From: Rhodanobacter sp. LX-99
GTDB lineage: Bacteria > Pseudomonadota > Gammaproteobacteria > Xanthomonadales > Rhodanobacteraceae
Reading direction: 5' to 3'
NCBI RefSeq assembly: GCF_018599185.1
Contig: NZ_JAHFVL010000001.1
Coordinates: forward strand, 1,240,001 to 1,304,000
DNA length: 64,000 bases
The first letter of the stretch is position 1, and each line of letters opens with the position of its first letter. Made by a program: the position numbers and the translations under genes. Positions 8,814-17,526 of this stretch are shown here, piece after piece. Below the pieces are notes generated by a model that was not told the DNA's origin, did no database searches, and saw nothing but the letters and a program-made list of their open reading frames with translations.

Positions 8814-9644
8814 ATGCCCTCACCGCTTCGATTTCCCTTATTGAGCCGTTGGTTGCCCGTGCTCGCGGTCGCGCTGCTGGCCGGCTGCACCATCGCCAAG
8901 CCACGCACCGACGACCCGCTGGAGAAGTACAACCGCGGCGCGTACAAATTCAACGACGCGGTGGACCAGGCGGTGATCCGGCCGGTCGCGCTGGGTTACC
9001 GCAAGGTGACCAACCCGCCCGTACGGCGTTCGTTCAGCGATTTCTTCACCAATATCCGGATGCCGGTCACGGTCGCCAACGACTTGCTGCAGGCGCGCCC
9101 GAAGCAGGCGTTGCAAAGCACCGGCCGCTTCCTGGTGAACCTGACCCTGGGCATCGGCGGCTTCTTCGATCCGGCCAGCCAACTCGGCCTGCCGCTGGAA
9201 GATAACGACTTCGGCATCACCCTGGCGCGCTGGGGCGCGCCGGAAGGCGACTACCTGGTGCTGCCGCTGCTGGGCCCGAGCACCGCGCGCGACATCTGGC
9301 AGCGGCCGGTGGACAGCTACTTCTTCGATCCGCTGACCCTGTTCGCCGGCAACCACCATTACAACGGCCTGCAATACCTGCCGCAGGCGATGTACCTGGT
9401 GACGATCCGTTCGCGCGCGATCGACGCGGAGGGTTTCCTGCAGTCCGCCTACGATCCTTACGTGTTCATCCGCGACGCGTATCGGCAACAGCGCCTGTAC
9501 AAGATCTACGACGGCAATCCGCCGGTCGAGATCATTCAGCAGATGCAGGGGCTGGACGAGCAGAACTTCGACCCCGAGGAACTGCTGGACCAGCAGCACC
9601 AGTGGGAAAGCAAGCATCCGGGCAAGACGACCCAGCAGCCATAG
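8814..9644 (+). CDS. mlaA: Outer-membrane phospholipid retrograde transport lipoprotein MlaA (VacJ)
   Basis: MlaA sits in the outer membrane and removes misplaced phospholipids from the outer leaflet, passing them to MlaC. The 276-residue product, read from the ATG at 8814, begins with a lipoprotein signal ending in the lipobox LLAGC (Cys25). The conserved family core follows: DPLEKYNRGAYKFNDAVD, NLLQARPKQALQSTGRFLVN-like and GGFFDPAS. An upstream in-frame ATG at 8673 would put 47 residues ahead of the signal and is unlikely. It converges on mlaB, whose operon supplies the inner-membrane and periplasmic partners, so the whole Mla pathway is in this window. Confidence 0.95.
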   Translation: MPSPLRFPLLSRWLPVLAVALLAGCTIAKPRTDDPLEKYNRGAYKFNDAVDQAVIRPVALGYRKVTNPPVRRSFSDFFTNIRMPVTVANDLLQARPKQALQSTGRFLVNLTLGIGGFFDPASQLGLPLEDNDFGITLARWGAPEGDYLVLPLLGPSTARDIWQRPVDSYFFDPLTLFAGNHHYNGLQYLPQAMYLVTIRSRAIDAEGFLQSAYDPYVFIRDAYRQQRLYKIYDGNPPVEIIQQMQGLDEQNFDPEELLDQQHQWESKHPGKTTQQP

Positions 9645-9664
9645 GCGGGTACCGGACCGACACG

Positions 9665-9690
9665 AAGAAGGGGCCGCAAGGCCCCTTCTT
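9665..9690. terminator. Bidirectional hairpin terminator between mlaA and mlaB
   Basis: AAGAAGGGGCC, a GCAA tetraloop and GGCCCCTTCTT form a perfect 11-bp stem between the convergent mlaA and mlaB genes. The T-run is short, with CTTCTT at the stem base. Confidence 0.75.
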
Positions 9691-9708
9691 CGTTGCTGCC
9701 TTCCGCAG

Positions 9709-9738
9709 GCGATCAGGCGATCAGGCGATCAGGCGATC
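9709..9738. repeat. 8-bp tandem repeat at the end of mlaB
   Basis: GCGATCAG is repeated more than three times just past and across the mlaB stop codon. Because 8 is not a multiple of 3, copy-number change would alter the last residues and the stop of MlaB. Confidence 0.6.
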
Positions 9739-10029
9739 GACCTCGCAGACCTGCGCCAGCGCCTGCATGCCGGCCGGCATGTGCACGACCTGCAACGCCT
9801 GTCCGCGCCGGGCAGCCTCGGCCGCAACCGCCAGCACGCAGGCGAGCCCGGCGCTGTCGCTGTGGCGCACGCCGGCCAGATCAAGATGCGACACGGAACC
9901 GCCGGCCAGGGCGGACTGGATCGCCTGCAACGCCGCCGCCGCGGTGTCGAAACTCAGCTCGCCGCGCACACCCAGGGTACCGGGCGTGCCGGTGTCCAGC
10001 TGGAACCCGTGTCCGGCCGTATCCGTCAC
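9721..10029 (-). CDS. mlaB: STAS-domain protein MlaB
   Basis: MlaB is the small cytoplasmic STAS subunit that stabilises the MlaFEDB ABC transporter. The 102-residue product shows the STAS core HLDLAGVRHSDSAGLACVLAV at about residues 48-68, including the Ser/Thr position of the family. Its start overlaps the end of mlaC by ATGA (10026-10029), indicating translational coupling. Confidence 0.88.
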   Translation of the reverse strand: MTDTAGHGFQLDTGTPGTLGVRGELSFDTAAAALQAIQSALAGGSVSHLDLAGVRHSDSAGLACVLAVAAEAARRGQALQVVHMPAGMQALAQVCEVDRLIA

Positions 10030-10700
10030 GGCTTGTCCTTGTTGTCCTTGGCCATCGTCTCCAGCGCCTTGGAACCCTGGGTCTCGAGGTTGGTGATCAA
10101 CTGGTCGATGCCGACCTTGCGGATTTCCGCGTCCACCTGGTTGCGGTAGTTGGTGACGTAGGAGATGCCCTCGATGATCACGTCATAGGCCTTCCAGTCG
10201 CCGCTGCGGCCCTTGCGGAACGCATAGTCGATCGACACCAGCTTGCCGTCGTCCAGCACCACCTGGGTACGCACCACGGTGCGCTTGTCGTTGAGGTCGC
10301 CCTTGAACGGCAACACCTTGACCCGGCCACGGGTGTAGTTGAGCAGGCCCTCGGCGTAACGATGCGTGATCGAGTTGTAGAACGCCCGCGCGAAGCGCTC
10401 GCGCTGCGCCGGGGTGGCTTCGCGCGCATGCTGGCCAAGCACCAGGATCGAGGCGTAGTCGATGTCGAAGTGCGGCAGGAACACCTCGTCGATGACGCTG
10501 ATCAGCTTTTCCTGGTTCTTCTTCAGTTCGTCGCGATGCCCCTCGATTGCCGTGGCCAGCTGGTCGGCAATGGTCTGCACGACCTCCACCGGGGCCTGCT
10601 GGGCGGCGGCCGGTGCGGCAACATCCGCCTGGGCGAACGCCGGAACGGCGATGACGGTGCCAAACGCGATGGCGGTGGCAAGAGCCAGTCTGCGCAACAT
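10026..10700 (-). CDS. mlaC: Periplasmic phospholipid-binding protein MlaC
   Basis: MlaC shuttles phospholipids across the periplasm between MlaA and MlaD. The 224-residue protein has a Sec signal peptide (MLRRLALATAIAFGTVIAVP, cleaved after AFAQA) and the MlaC/Ttg2D fold signatures VDEVFLPHFDIDY-like, FYNSITHRYAEGLLNY and VSIDYAFRKGRSGDWKAYDV. A GGAGTGACCC ribosome binding site precedes the ATG. It lies 50 bases after mlaD and overlaps mlaB. Confidence 0.95.
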   Translation of the reverse strand: MLRRLALATAIAFGTVIAVPAFAQADVAAPAAAQQAPVEVVQTIADQLATAIEGHRDELKKNQEKLISVIDEVFLPHFDIDYASILVLGQHAREATPAQRERFARAFYNSITHRYAEGLLNYTRGRVKVLPFKGDLNDKRTVVRTQVVLDDGKLVSIDYAFRKGRSGDWKAYDVIIEGISYVTNYRNQVDAEIRKVGIDQLITNLETQGSKALETMAKDNKDKP

Positions 10701-10750
10701 GGGTCACTCCTTCAGCAGAACCGGCTCGGCGAGCCGGTGGGGATAGCGGG

Positions 10751-11602
10751 CTATTTGTTGCCGTTGCCGGCATCTTTCTTGTCACTGGGCGAACCGTTGA
10801 CCAGGAACTTGCCGATCAGGTCCTCCAGCTGCATCGCGGACTGGGTCAGGATCATCTCGTCGCCGTCCTTGAGCGAGTCGGGCGAACCGCCCGGCTGGAT
10901 CGCAACATACTGGCTGCCGATCAAACCGCTGGTGAACACCGCGGCGGACGAATCGTCGGGAATCGCGTCGTAGCGCTTGTCGATCGACAGCACGACCTCG
11001 GCATTCAGCTTGACCGGGTCGGCGTGCACCGACTGCACGCTGCCGATCACCACGCCGGCCATCTTCACCGGCGCGCCGGCCGAGAGCGTGCCGACGTTGG
11101 TGAAGCTTGCCTTGACCGAATAACTGCCGCCAACGTTGTCGACCACCCCGCCGGCGCCGAAGAACTTGCCGAGCATCTCCTCCAGAGGCTCGGTCGACTT
11201 GGTTCGCGCCAGCGTGCCGGCAGCCGTCACGAATTGCTTCGAGGTGCCGTACTGGATGCCCACGTACTGGTCGCCGAGCAGGCCACTGGTGAAGATGGTC
11301 GCCACCGAGTCCTGCGGGATCCGGTCGTAGCTCTTGTCGATCGACAGCCTCACGTCGGCCACGTCGTGGCCCGGCTTGAGCGTGATCGACTGCACCTGGC
11401 CGACGCGCACGCCGGCGATCTTCACCGGCGCGCGCTCCTTCAGCTGGCCGATGTTGGTGAACTGCGCGTCGACGGTGTAGCTGTCGCCCTGGTGCACGTT
11501 CGCCACCGAACTGGTCTGGGTGGCCAGGTAGGCCAGCGCGGCGAAGCCCAGCACGATGAACAGGCCGGTGCCGACGGCATACGAACTTCTCGGTTGGCTC
11601 AC
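10751..11602 (-). CDS. mlaD: MlaD-type substrate-binding protein with two tandem MCE domains
   Basis: MlaD is the membrane-anchored MCE protein that forms a hexameric lipid-binding ring on the Mla transporter. Here the protein is 283 residues, longer than the roughly 150-185 of the common single-domain form. After one TM helix (about 8-26) there are two MCE domains in tandem: residues 41-146 (AQFTNIGQLKERAPVKIAGV, TSGLLGDQYVGIQ) and 160-266 (ASFTNVGTLSAGAPVKMAGV, TSGLIGSQYVAIQ). They are clearly related and spaced about 119 residues apart. Only the second keeps the full C-terminal helix (SAMQLEDLIGKFL) seen in E. coli MlaD. The start is GTG at 11602, with GAGGA upstream. It lies 34 bases after mlaE. 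Confidence 0.93.
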   Translation of the reverse strand: MSQPRSSYAVGTGLFIVLGFAALAYLATQTSSVANVHQGDSYTVDAQFTNIGQLKERAPVKIAGVRVGQVQSITLKPGHDVADVRLSIDKSYDRIPQDSVATIFTSGLLGDQYVGIQYGTSKQFVTAAGTLARTKSTEPLEEMLGKFFGAGGVVDNVGGSYSVKASFTNVGTLSAGAPVKMAGVVIGSVQSVHADPVKLNAEVVLSIDKRYDAIPDDSSAAVFTSGLIGSQYVAIQPGGSPDSLKDGDEMILTQSAMQLEDLIGKFLVNGSPSDKKDAGNGNK

Positions 11603-11636
11603 GGCAGAATCCTCGGAAAACGTTGGGTCATGGCAA

Positions 11637-12413
11637 TCACATCAGGAAGGCGGTGAGGACAAAGTCCAGCGCCAGGATCGCGATCGACGAGGCGACCACG
11701 GTACGGGTGGTGGCGTAGGCCACGCCTTCGCTGGTCGGCGGCGTGGTGAAACCCTGGAACACGGCGATCAGCGACACCACCGCGCCGAACGCCAGGCTCT
11801 TCAGCAGCACGCCGTTGACGATGTCGGTATGCACGTCGACCTGGGCGGTCATGTTCGACCAGAACGTGCCGTTGTCTACCCCCAGCCAGGTCACCCCGAC
11901 CAGGTGGCCGCCGAAGATCGCCATCGCGCAGAACACGCAGCACAGCAGCGGCATCGCGATCAGCCCGGCGAGGAAGCGCGGCGTGGCGACGTAGGCGATC
12001 GGGTCGACCGCCATCATCTCCATCGCGTCGATCTGGTCGGTGGCGCGCATCAGGCCGATCTCGGCGGTGATCGAGGTGCCGGCGCGCCCGGCGAACAGCA
12101 GCGCGGTCACCACCGGGCCCAGCTCGCGGTACACCGACAGCGCCACCACCATGCCGCTGGCCGAGGTGCCGCCGAAGATCGACAGCACGTGGTACAGCTG
12201 CAGCATCAGCACCATGCCGACGAACAGGCCGCAGACCATGATGATGGTCAGGCTCATCGCACCGACGAACCACAGCTGGCGGATCGTCTCGCGCACGTAG
12301 CGGAAGCTGCGCGGAATCGCCGCGAGCAGGGTCAGTAGGAACAGGCCGCAGGCGCCGATCTGCGCCAGCGACTGGCTCACCACGTTGTTGCGTTGCGGCT
12401 CGCGCACGTTCAT
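11637..12413 (-). CDS. mlaE: ABC transporter permease MlaE
   Basis: MlaE is the inner-membrane permease of the Mla phospholipid transporter. From the ATG at 12413 the product is 258 residues with about five to six hydrophobic segments. The family signature between the first helices is RELGPVVTALLFAGRAGTSI and MRATDQIDAMEMMAVDPIAY. The start overlaps the mlaF stop by ATGA (12410-12413); a longer frame upstream only reads antisense to mlaF coding sequence and lacks family similarity. Confidence 0.95.
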   Translation of the reverse strand: MNVREPQRNNVVSQSLAQIGACGLFLLTLLAAIPRSFRYVRETIRQLWFVGAMSLTIIMVCGLFVGMVLMLQLYHVLSIFGGTSASGMVVALSVYRELGPVVTALLFAGRAGTSITAEIGLMRATDQIDAMEMMAVDPIAYVATPRFLAGLIAMPLLCCVFCAMAIFGGHLVGVTWLGVDNGTFWSNMTAQVDVHTDIVNGVLLKSLAFGAVVSLIAVFQGFTTPPTSEGVAYATTRTVVASSIAILALDFVLTAFLM

Positions 12414-13246
12414 TTCGCCGCTCCGCCAAAGCCCAATGCCTGCGCCAGATCGCCGGCCGGATACTGGAACGGCACCGGGCCGTCCGCCTCGCCGCCGAAG
12501 AACTGGCGCGTCCACGCCGAGCCGTCGTCCGCGATGGTCTTCGGGTCGCCCTGCGCCACCACCTTGCCGTTCGCGATCAGGAACACGTGGTCGGCGACCC
12601 GCTGCACGGCGGCCAGCTCGTGCGCCACCAGCACGCTGGTGATGCCGAGGGTCTGGTTGAGCGTGCGGATCAGTTTCAGCACCTGGTTCAGCGCCACCGG
12701 ATCGAGCCCCACGAACGGCTCGTCGTACAGGATCAGCATCGGGTCGAACACGATCGCCCGCGCCAGCGCAACGCGACGCGCCATGCCGCCGGACAGCTCG
12801 TTCGGGGTCAGCCGCGCGGCGCCGCGCAGGCCCACCGCCTGCAGCTTCAGCAGCACCAGGCCGCGGATCAGCACTTCCGGCAGCTGCGTGTGCTGGCGCA
12901 GCGGAAACGCCACGTTCTCGAACACGTCGAAGTCGGTCAGCAGGGCCGAGTTCTGGAACAGGTAGCCGATCCCTTCGCGCAGCTTGTACAACTGCTCGCG
13001 CGACAGTTCCGCCACGTTCTCGCCATTGACACGGATCTCGCCGGCGTCGGCGCGCATCTGTCCGGTGATGTGCTTGAGCAAGGTGGTCTTGCCGGTGCCG
13101 CTGGGACCCATGATCGCGGTGACCTTGCCGCGCGGGATGTCCAGATCCAGCGCATCGAAGATGGTCTTGCCGTTGAGCACCGTGGTCAGGCCACGGATCC
13201 GCACCAGGGCGGGGTCGTCAGGCATGGTGCGAACGGGCTCGGTCAT
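12410..13246 (-). CDS. mlaF: ABC transporter ATP-binding protein MlaF
   Basis: MlaF is the ATPase of the Mla transporter. It has Walker A GPSGTGKTTLLK, Q-loop YLFQNSALL, signature LSGGMARRVALARA, Walker B LILYDEPFVGLDP and the H-loop VAHE. The start is uncertain: an ATG at 13246 (MTEPVRTMPDD) gives 278 residues, another at 13225 would be seven codons shorter, and one at 13315 would be longer. None has a strong ribosome binding site. It lies 69 bases past gmk and couples to mlaE. Confidence 0.95.
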   Translation of the reverse strand: MTEPVRTMPDDPALVRIRGLTTVLNGKTIFDALDLDIPRGKVTAIMGPSGTGKTTLLKHITGQMRADAGEIRVNGENVAELSREQLYKLREGIGYLFQNSALLTDFDVFENVAFPLRQHTQLPEVLIRGLVLLKLQAVGLRGAARLTPNELSGGMARRVALARAIVFDPMLILYDEPFVGLDPVALNQVLKLIRTLNQTLGITSVLVAHELAAVQRVADHVFLIANGKVVAQGDPKTIADDGSAWTRQFFGGEADGPVPFQYPAGDLAQALGFGGAAK

Positions 13247-13315
13247 GGGCGGCGGCAGCGATGGGGAAGCGGACAAGGTAGCGGAAGCGCTGTTCGAAGG
13301 CCATGTGACGAGCAC

Positions 13316-13951
13316 TCAGGCTCCGCCGGCAGCCAGCAGCTCGTTGATCAGCGCCTCGTGCCGTTGCCACTGCAGCGCGCTGCGCAGGCGCACCGCCCGC
13401 ACGATCGCCTGCAGCCCGGCCAACGCCTCGTCGAACACGTCGTTGACCAGGATGTAGTCGAACTCGTGCGCGTGGGCGATCTCGCCGCGCGAATTGCGCA
13501 GCCGGCGCTCGATCACCTCGGCGCTGTCCGAACCGCGACCGCGCAGGCGCCGTTCGAGTTCCGCCCGCGACGGCGGCAGGATGAACACGCTGACGCAGTC
13601 GGGTTTGCTGCGGCGGATCTGCTGGGCGCCCTGCCAGTCGATCTCCAGCAGTACGTCGCGACCCTGCGCCAGCAGTTCCTGCACGGTGGTGCGCGAGGTG
13701 CCGTACAGGTTGCCGTGCACCTCGGCGTGCTCCAGGAAGATGCCTTCGGCGATCTCGCGCTCGAACTCGGCGCGCTCGACGAAGTAGTAATGCCGCCCGT
13801 ACGTCTCGCCCGGCCGCGGCGGCCGCGTGGTGTGCGACACCGACAGCGAGATCGCGCCCTCGCGCTCGAGCAGCGCGTTGACCAGGGTGGACTTGCCGGC
13901 GCCGGAGGGCGCGGCGACCACGAACAGCGTGCCTTCGATCGAAGCGTTCAT
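13316..13951 (-). CDS. gmk: Guanylate kinase
   Basis: Guanylate kinase converts GMP to GDP with ATP, an essential step of guanine nucleotide synthesis. The 211-residue product from the ATG at 13951 has the P-loop APSGAGKSTLVNALL, the GMP-binding segment SVSHTTRPPRPGETYGRHYYF, and IDWQGAQQIRR. Its first codon overlaps the yicC stop by ATGA (13948-13951). In E. coli gmk is followed by rpoZ; here it is followed by the mla genes. Confidence 0.97.
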   Translation of the reverse strand: MNASIEGTLFVVAAPSGAGKSTLVNALLEREGAISLSVSHTTRPPRPGETYGRHYYFVERAEFEREIAEGIFLEHAEVHGNLYGTSRTTVQELLAQGRDVLLEIDWQGAQQIRRSKPDCVSVFILPPSRAELERRLRGRGSDSAEVIERRLRNSRGEIAHAHEFDYILVNDVFDEALAGLQAIVRAVRLRSALQWQRHEALINELLAAGGA

Positions 13952-14811
13952 TCGATGTTCTGCACCTGCTCGCGCATCTGCTCGATCAGCACCTTCAGCT
14001 CGACCGCGGCATTGGTGCTGCGCGCGTCGACCGACTTGGAGCCGAGCGTGTTCGCCTCGCGGTTGAACTCCTGCATCAGGAAATCCAGCCGGCGCCCGAC
14101 CGGCTCGGCCAGGCTCAGCACGCGGCGCGTCTCGCCGACGTGCGTGCTGAGCCGGTCGAGTTCCTCGTCGACGTCGGTGCGGGTGATCTGCAGCACCAGT
14201 TCCTGTTCCAGCCGGCCCGGCTCGACCGGCTGCTTCAGATCGGCCAGCCGCGTTTCCAGCCGGGTGCGCAGCGCGGCGCGGATCTCCGGCATCCAGCCGC
14301 GCACGTCGGCGACCACGCGTTCGATCGCGTCGAGCTTGTCGCGCAGGATCTCGCCCAGCTTCTCGCCCTCGCGTTCGCGCGTGGCGGTGAGCGCATCCAG
14401 CGCGCGGTCGAGCACCTCGAACAGCGCGGCCTGCTGCCTTTCCGGATCGACCTCGGCCTGCTGCATCACGCCGGGGAATCGCAACAGTTCGGTGAGCTGT
14501 ACCTGCAGGCCGGGAAACAGCGCGGCCATGTCCAGGTTCAGTTCCGACAGGCGCGACAGCAGCGCGCCGTTGACCTGCAGCGAGTCGCCACGCGCCTCGC
14601 CGCCGCGCAAACGCACGGTCAGGTCGAGTTTTCCGCGCGACAGCTTCGCCGCCACGCGTTCGCGCAACTGCGATTCGAAACCGCGCAACTCGTCCGGCAG
14701 GCGCGGGCTCAGCTCCAGGTAGCGGTGGTTGACCGTGCGCAGCTCGCAACTGAGCGTGCCGGCGGGGCCGGTGGCTTCGGCACTGGCGTAGGCCGTCATG
14801 CTGCGGATCAT
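13948..14811 (-). CDS. yicC: YicC family endoribonuclease
   Basis: YicC proteins are endoribonucleases linked to mRNA and sRNA turnover in E. coli. The product from the ATG at 14811 is 287 residues and starts with the diagnostic MIRSMTAYASAEA. It shows LRTVNHRYLELSPRLP near 30 and the DUF1732 C-terminus RLDFLMQEFNREANTLGSKS. It is the first gene of the yicC-gmk-mla run and is divergent from rph across 91 bases. Confidence 0.94.
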   Translation of the reverse strand: MIRSMTAYASAEATGPAGTLSCELRTVNHRYLELSPRLPDELRGFESQLRERVAAKLSRGKLDLTVRLRGGEARGDSLQVNGALLSRLSELNLDMAALFPGLQVQLTELLRFPGVMQQAEVDPERQQAALFEVLDRALDALTATREREGEKLGEILRDKLDAIERVVADVRGWMPEIRAALRTRLETRLADLKQPVEPGRLEQELVLQITRTDVDEELDRLSTHVGETRRVLSLAEPVGRRLDFLMQEFNREANTLGSKSVDARSTNAAVELKVLIEQMREQVQNIE

Positions 14812-14902
14812 CGGCGCCTTCCGGACATAAGGGAAAGGACGCAATGGTAAACTCTCCGGTCCAACCTTGCCCAATCCGGCCACTCCCCATGAATTCCCCC
14901 GC

Positions 14903-15631
14903 ATGAACAACGTCCGCCGCCCCAGTGGCCGCGCCAGCGACCAGCTGCGCACCGTCAGCATCGAGCGCCACTACACCCGCCACGCCGAAGGTTCGGTGCT
15001 GGTGAGCTTCGGCGACACCCGCGTGCTGTGCACCGCCAGCATCGAGGATCGCGCCCCGGCCTGGCTGCGCGGCAAGGGCGAGGGCTGGATCACCGCCGAA
15101 TACGGCATGCTGCCGCGCGCCACCAACACCCGCATGCAGCGCGAAGCGGCGCGCGGCGGCCAGGGCGGCCGCACCATGGAAATCCAGCGGCTGATCGGCC
15201 GCAGCCTGCGCGCCTGCATCAACCGCCAGGCACTCGGCGAGCGCGTGATCACGCTGGACTGCGACGTGCTGCAGGCCGACGGCGGCACCCGCACCGCGGC
15301 GATCACCGGCGCCTACGTGGCCCTGGTCGATGCGGTGAACCTGCTGATGAAACGCGAAAACCTCAAGCGCAACCCGATCGTCGGCGCGGTCGCCGCGGTG
15401 TCGGTCGGCATCTACCAGGGCGTGCCGGTGCTCGATCTGGATTACGTCGAGGACTCCGGCTGCGACACCGACATGAACGTGGTGATGAACGACGGCGGCG
15501 GCTTTATCGAGGTACAGGGCACCGCCGAAGGCCACGCGTTCCGCCGCGAAGAGATGGATGCGCTGCTGGTGCTGGCCGAGAAGGGCATCGGCGAGCTGGT
15601 CGCGGCGCAGCGCGCGGCGCTGGCGCTGTAA
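14903..15631 (+). CDS. rph: Ribonuclease PH
   Basis: RNase PH is a phosphorolytic 3'-5' exoribonuclease that trims tRNA precursors. The product from the ATG at 14903 is 242 residues, typical of the family, and starts [20 protein letters not shown]. Conserved parts are [35 protein letters not shown], the phosphate-binding Arg region [17 protein letters not shown], and [11 protein letters not shown]. An upstream in-frame ATG at 14867 lacks support. Confidence 0.97.
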   Translation: MNNVRRPSGRASDQLRTVSIERHYTRHAEGSVLVSFGDTRVLCTASIEDRAPAWLRGKGEGWITAEYGMLPRATNTRMQREAARGGQGGRTMEIQRLIGRSLRACINRQALGERVITLDCDVLQADGGTRTAAITGAYVALVDAVNLLMKRENLKRNPIVGAVAAVSVGIYQGVPVLDLDYVEDSGCDTDMNVVMNDGGGFIEVQGTAEGHAFRREEMDALLVLAEKGIGELVAAQRAALAL

Positions 15632-15633
15632 GC

Positions 15634-15664
15634 CGGGAATCGGGAATCGGGAATCGGGAATCGG
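15634..15664. repeat. Four tandem 7-bp repeats upstream of rdgB
   Basis: CGGGAAT is repeated exactly four times (15634-15661) in the 36-base gap between rph and rdgB, where the ribosome binding site of rdgB should be. No Shine-Dalgarno sequence is visible there. Confidence 0.85.
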
Positions 15665-15667
15665 CAG

Positions 15668-16273
15668 ATGATGCAACGGGTGGTACTGGCCAGCAGCAAC
15701 CGCGGCAAGCTCGCGGAGTTCAACGCATTGCTCGCCGACAGCGGATTCGAGGTGGTTGCGCAATCGAGTCTGGGCATCGCGGACGCCGAGGAAACCGGCC
15801 TCAGCTTCGTTGAGAACGCGCTGCTCAAGGCGCGCCACGCCGCCCGCGCCAGCGGCCTGCCCGCGCTGGCCGACGACTCCGGGCTGTGCGTGGCGCACCT
15901 GCGCGGCGCCCCCGGCCTGTATTCGGCGCGCTACGCCGGCGGTCACGGCGACAGCGCGGCGAACAACGCGAAGTTGCTGCGCACGCTGGACGGCGTGCCG
16001 GCGGCGCAGCGCGATGCATTCTTCATCTGCGCGCTGGCGTTGCTGCAGGACGCCGACGACCCGGCCCCGCTGATCGCCGAAGGCCGCTGGCATGGCCGCG
16101 TGCTCGACGCGCCGCGCGGCGCGAAGGGCTTCGGCTACGACCCACTGTTCCTGCCGCACGGCCAGGCGCTCAGTGCCGCCGAACTCGAACCGGCGCTGAA
16201 GAACCGCCTCAGCCACCGCGGCCAGGCGCTGGCCCTGCTGCACGAACGGTTGAGCGAACTGCGCCACGCATGA
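15668..16273 (+). CDS. rdgB: RdgB/HAM1 family non-canonical purine NTP pyrophosphatase
   Basis: RdgB hydrolyses dITP, XTP and ITP to monophosphates so that they are not built into DNA. The 201-residue product opens with the family motif [18 protein letters not shown]. It carries ADDSGLCV with the metal-binding Asp pair, [10 protein letters not shown] and [14 protein letters not shown] near 155. The ATG at 15668 or the next codon could be used, and there is no clear ribosome binding site. Its stop overlaps the hemW start by ATGA. Confidence 0.96.
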   Translation: MMQRVVLASSNRGKLAEFNALLADSGFEVVAQSSLGIADAEETGLSFVENALLKARHAARASGLPALADDSGLCVAHLRGAPGLYSARYAGGHGDSAANNAKLLRTLDGVPAAQRDAFFICALALLQDADDPAPLIAEGRWHGRVLDAPRGAKGFGYDPLFLPHGQALSAAELEPALKNRLSHRGQALALLHERLSELRHA

Positions 16274-17436
16274 GCCTCACCGCGCCACCGCTGTCGCTGT
16301 ATATCCACATGCCGTGGTGCGTGAAGAAGTGCCCGTACTGCGACTTCAACTCGCACGGCCTGCGCAGCGAGCCGCCGCCCTACGCCGACTACATCGGCCA
16401 CCTGTTGGCCGACCTGGACGCCGACCGCGCCGATTTCGCCGCAGCACTCGAAGGGCGCCCGATCATCAGCATCTTTTTCGGCGGCGGCACGCCCAGCCTG
16501 TTCGCGCCGGAACTGATCGCGCGCCTGCTCGACGGCGTGCGCGAACGGCTGCCGCTGGAAGCCAACGCGGAGATCACCCTCGAAACCAACCCCGGCACGG
16601 TCGAGCACGGCCGCTTCGACGGCTATCTGGCGGCTGGCGTCAATCGCATTTCCTTCGGCGTGCAAAGTTTCGACGACGACAAGCTGAAACGGCTCGGCCG
16701 CATCCACTCGGCCAGCGAGGCGGAGGCCGCGGTGAAGTCGGCGCAGGATGCCGGCTACGCCAACATCAACCTCGACCTGATGTACGCCTTGCCGCAGCAA
16801 ACGTTGGACGGCGCGCTGGCCGACGCGGAACGTGCGGTCACGTTGGCCCCCACGCACATCTCGCACTACCAGCTCACGCTGGAGCCGAACACCGCGTTCG
16901 CCGCCAACCCGCCGCCGCTGCCGGACGACGACCATGCCTGGGCGATGCAGGAAGCCTGCGAGGCGCGTCTCGCCGCCGCCGGCTACGGCCAGTACGAAAT
17001 CTCCGCGTACGCACAGCCCGGGCGGCGCTGCGTGCACAACCTCAACTACTGGCAGTTCGGCGACTACCTCGGCATCGGCGCCGGCGCGCACGGCAAGCTC
17101 AGCGACGCGGCCAGCGGCCAGGTGCGCCGGCGCTGGAAGACCCGCCACCCGCGCGCCTACCTCGAAGCCGACGGCGGCCCCGCGCGGATCGGCGGCGACA
17201 ACGTGGTCGGCGCCGCCGAGTTGCCGTTCGAGTACATGCTCAACGCACTGCGCCTGGTCGACGGCGTGCCGGTGGCCGCATTCGCCGAACGCACCGGCCT
17301 GCCGCCGGAACGCATTGCCGCCGCACTGGCCACGGCGCGCCGGCGCGGCTGGTTGCACGACGACCCGCAGCGGCTGCACACCACCGCGCTGGGCCAGCGA
17401 TTCCTGAACGACGTGATCGGTATTTTCCTCGACTGA
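16270..17436 (+). CDS. hemW: HemW-like radical SAM heme chaperone
   Basis: HemW is a coproporphyrinogen dehydrogenase-like radical SAM protein thought to insert heme into target proteins. The 388-residue product has the radical SAM cluster motif CVKKCPYC (residues 17-24, CxxxCxxC) and [10 protein letters not shown] for SAM binding. It also has [19 protein letters not shown] and the HemW C-terminal domain ([13 protein letters not shown]). As in HemW, there is no sign of the extra N-terminal segment of true HemN. ATGA overlap with rdgB. Confidence 0.93.
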   Translation: MSLTAPPLSLYIHMPWCVKKCPYCDFNSHGLRSEPPPYADYIGHLLADLDADRADFAAALEGRPIISIFFGGGTPSLFAPELIARLLDGVRERLPLEANAEITLETNPGTVEHGRFDGYLAAGVNRISFGVQSFDDDKLKRLGRIHSASEAEAAVKSAQDAGYANINLDLMYALPQQTLDGALADAERAVTLAPTHISHYQLTLEPNTAFAANPPPLPDDDHAWAMQEACEARLAAAGYGQYEISAYAQPGRRCVHNLNYWQFGDYLGIGAGAHGKLSDAASGQVRRRWKTRHPRAYLEADGGPARIGGDNVVGAAELPFEYMLNALRLVDGVPVAAFAERTGLPPERIAAALATARRRGWLHDDPQRLHTTALGQRFLNDVIGIFLD

Positions 17437-17526
17437 AAACGGCCCTCCAGGCGCCCGGCGCCCGGATGGCATAGCCGCCGCAACCGGCATAGACTTGCCG
17501 CTCCGGGGGAATTCACAGGTTCATGC

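Noticed and set aside
13316..16267. A 983-codon open frame on the minus strand across gmk, yicC, rph and rdgB
   Set aside because: Only its 3' end (gmk) is a real gene. The rest is antisense or frame-shifted reading of well-identified genes, common in GC-rich DNA, and has no family likeness.
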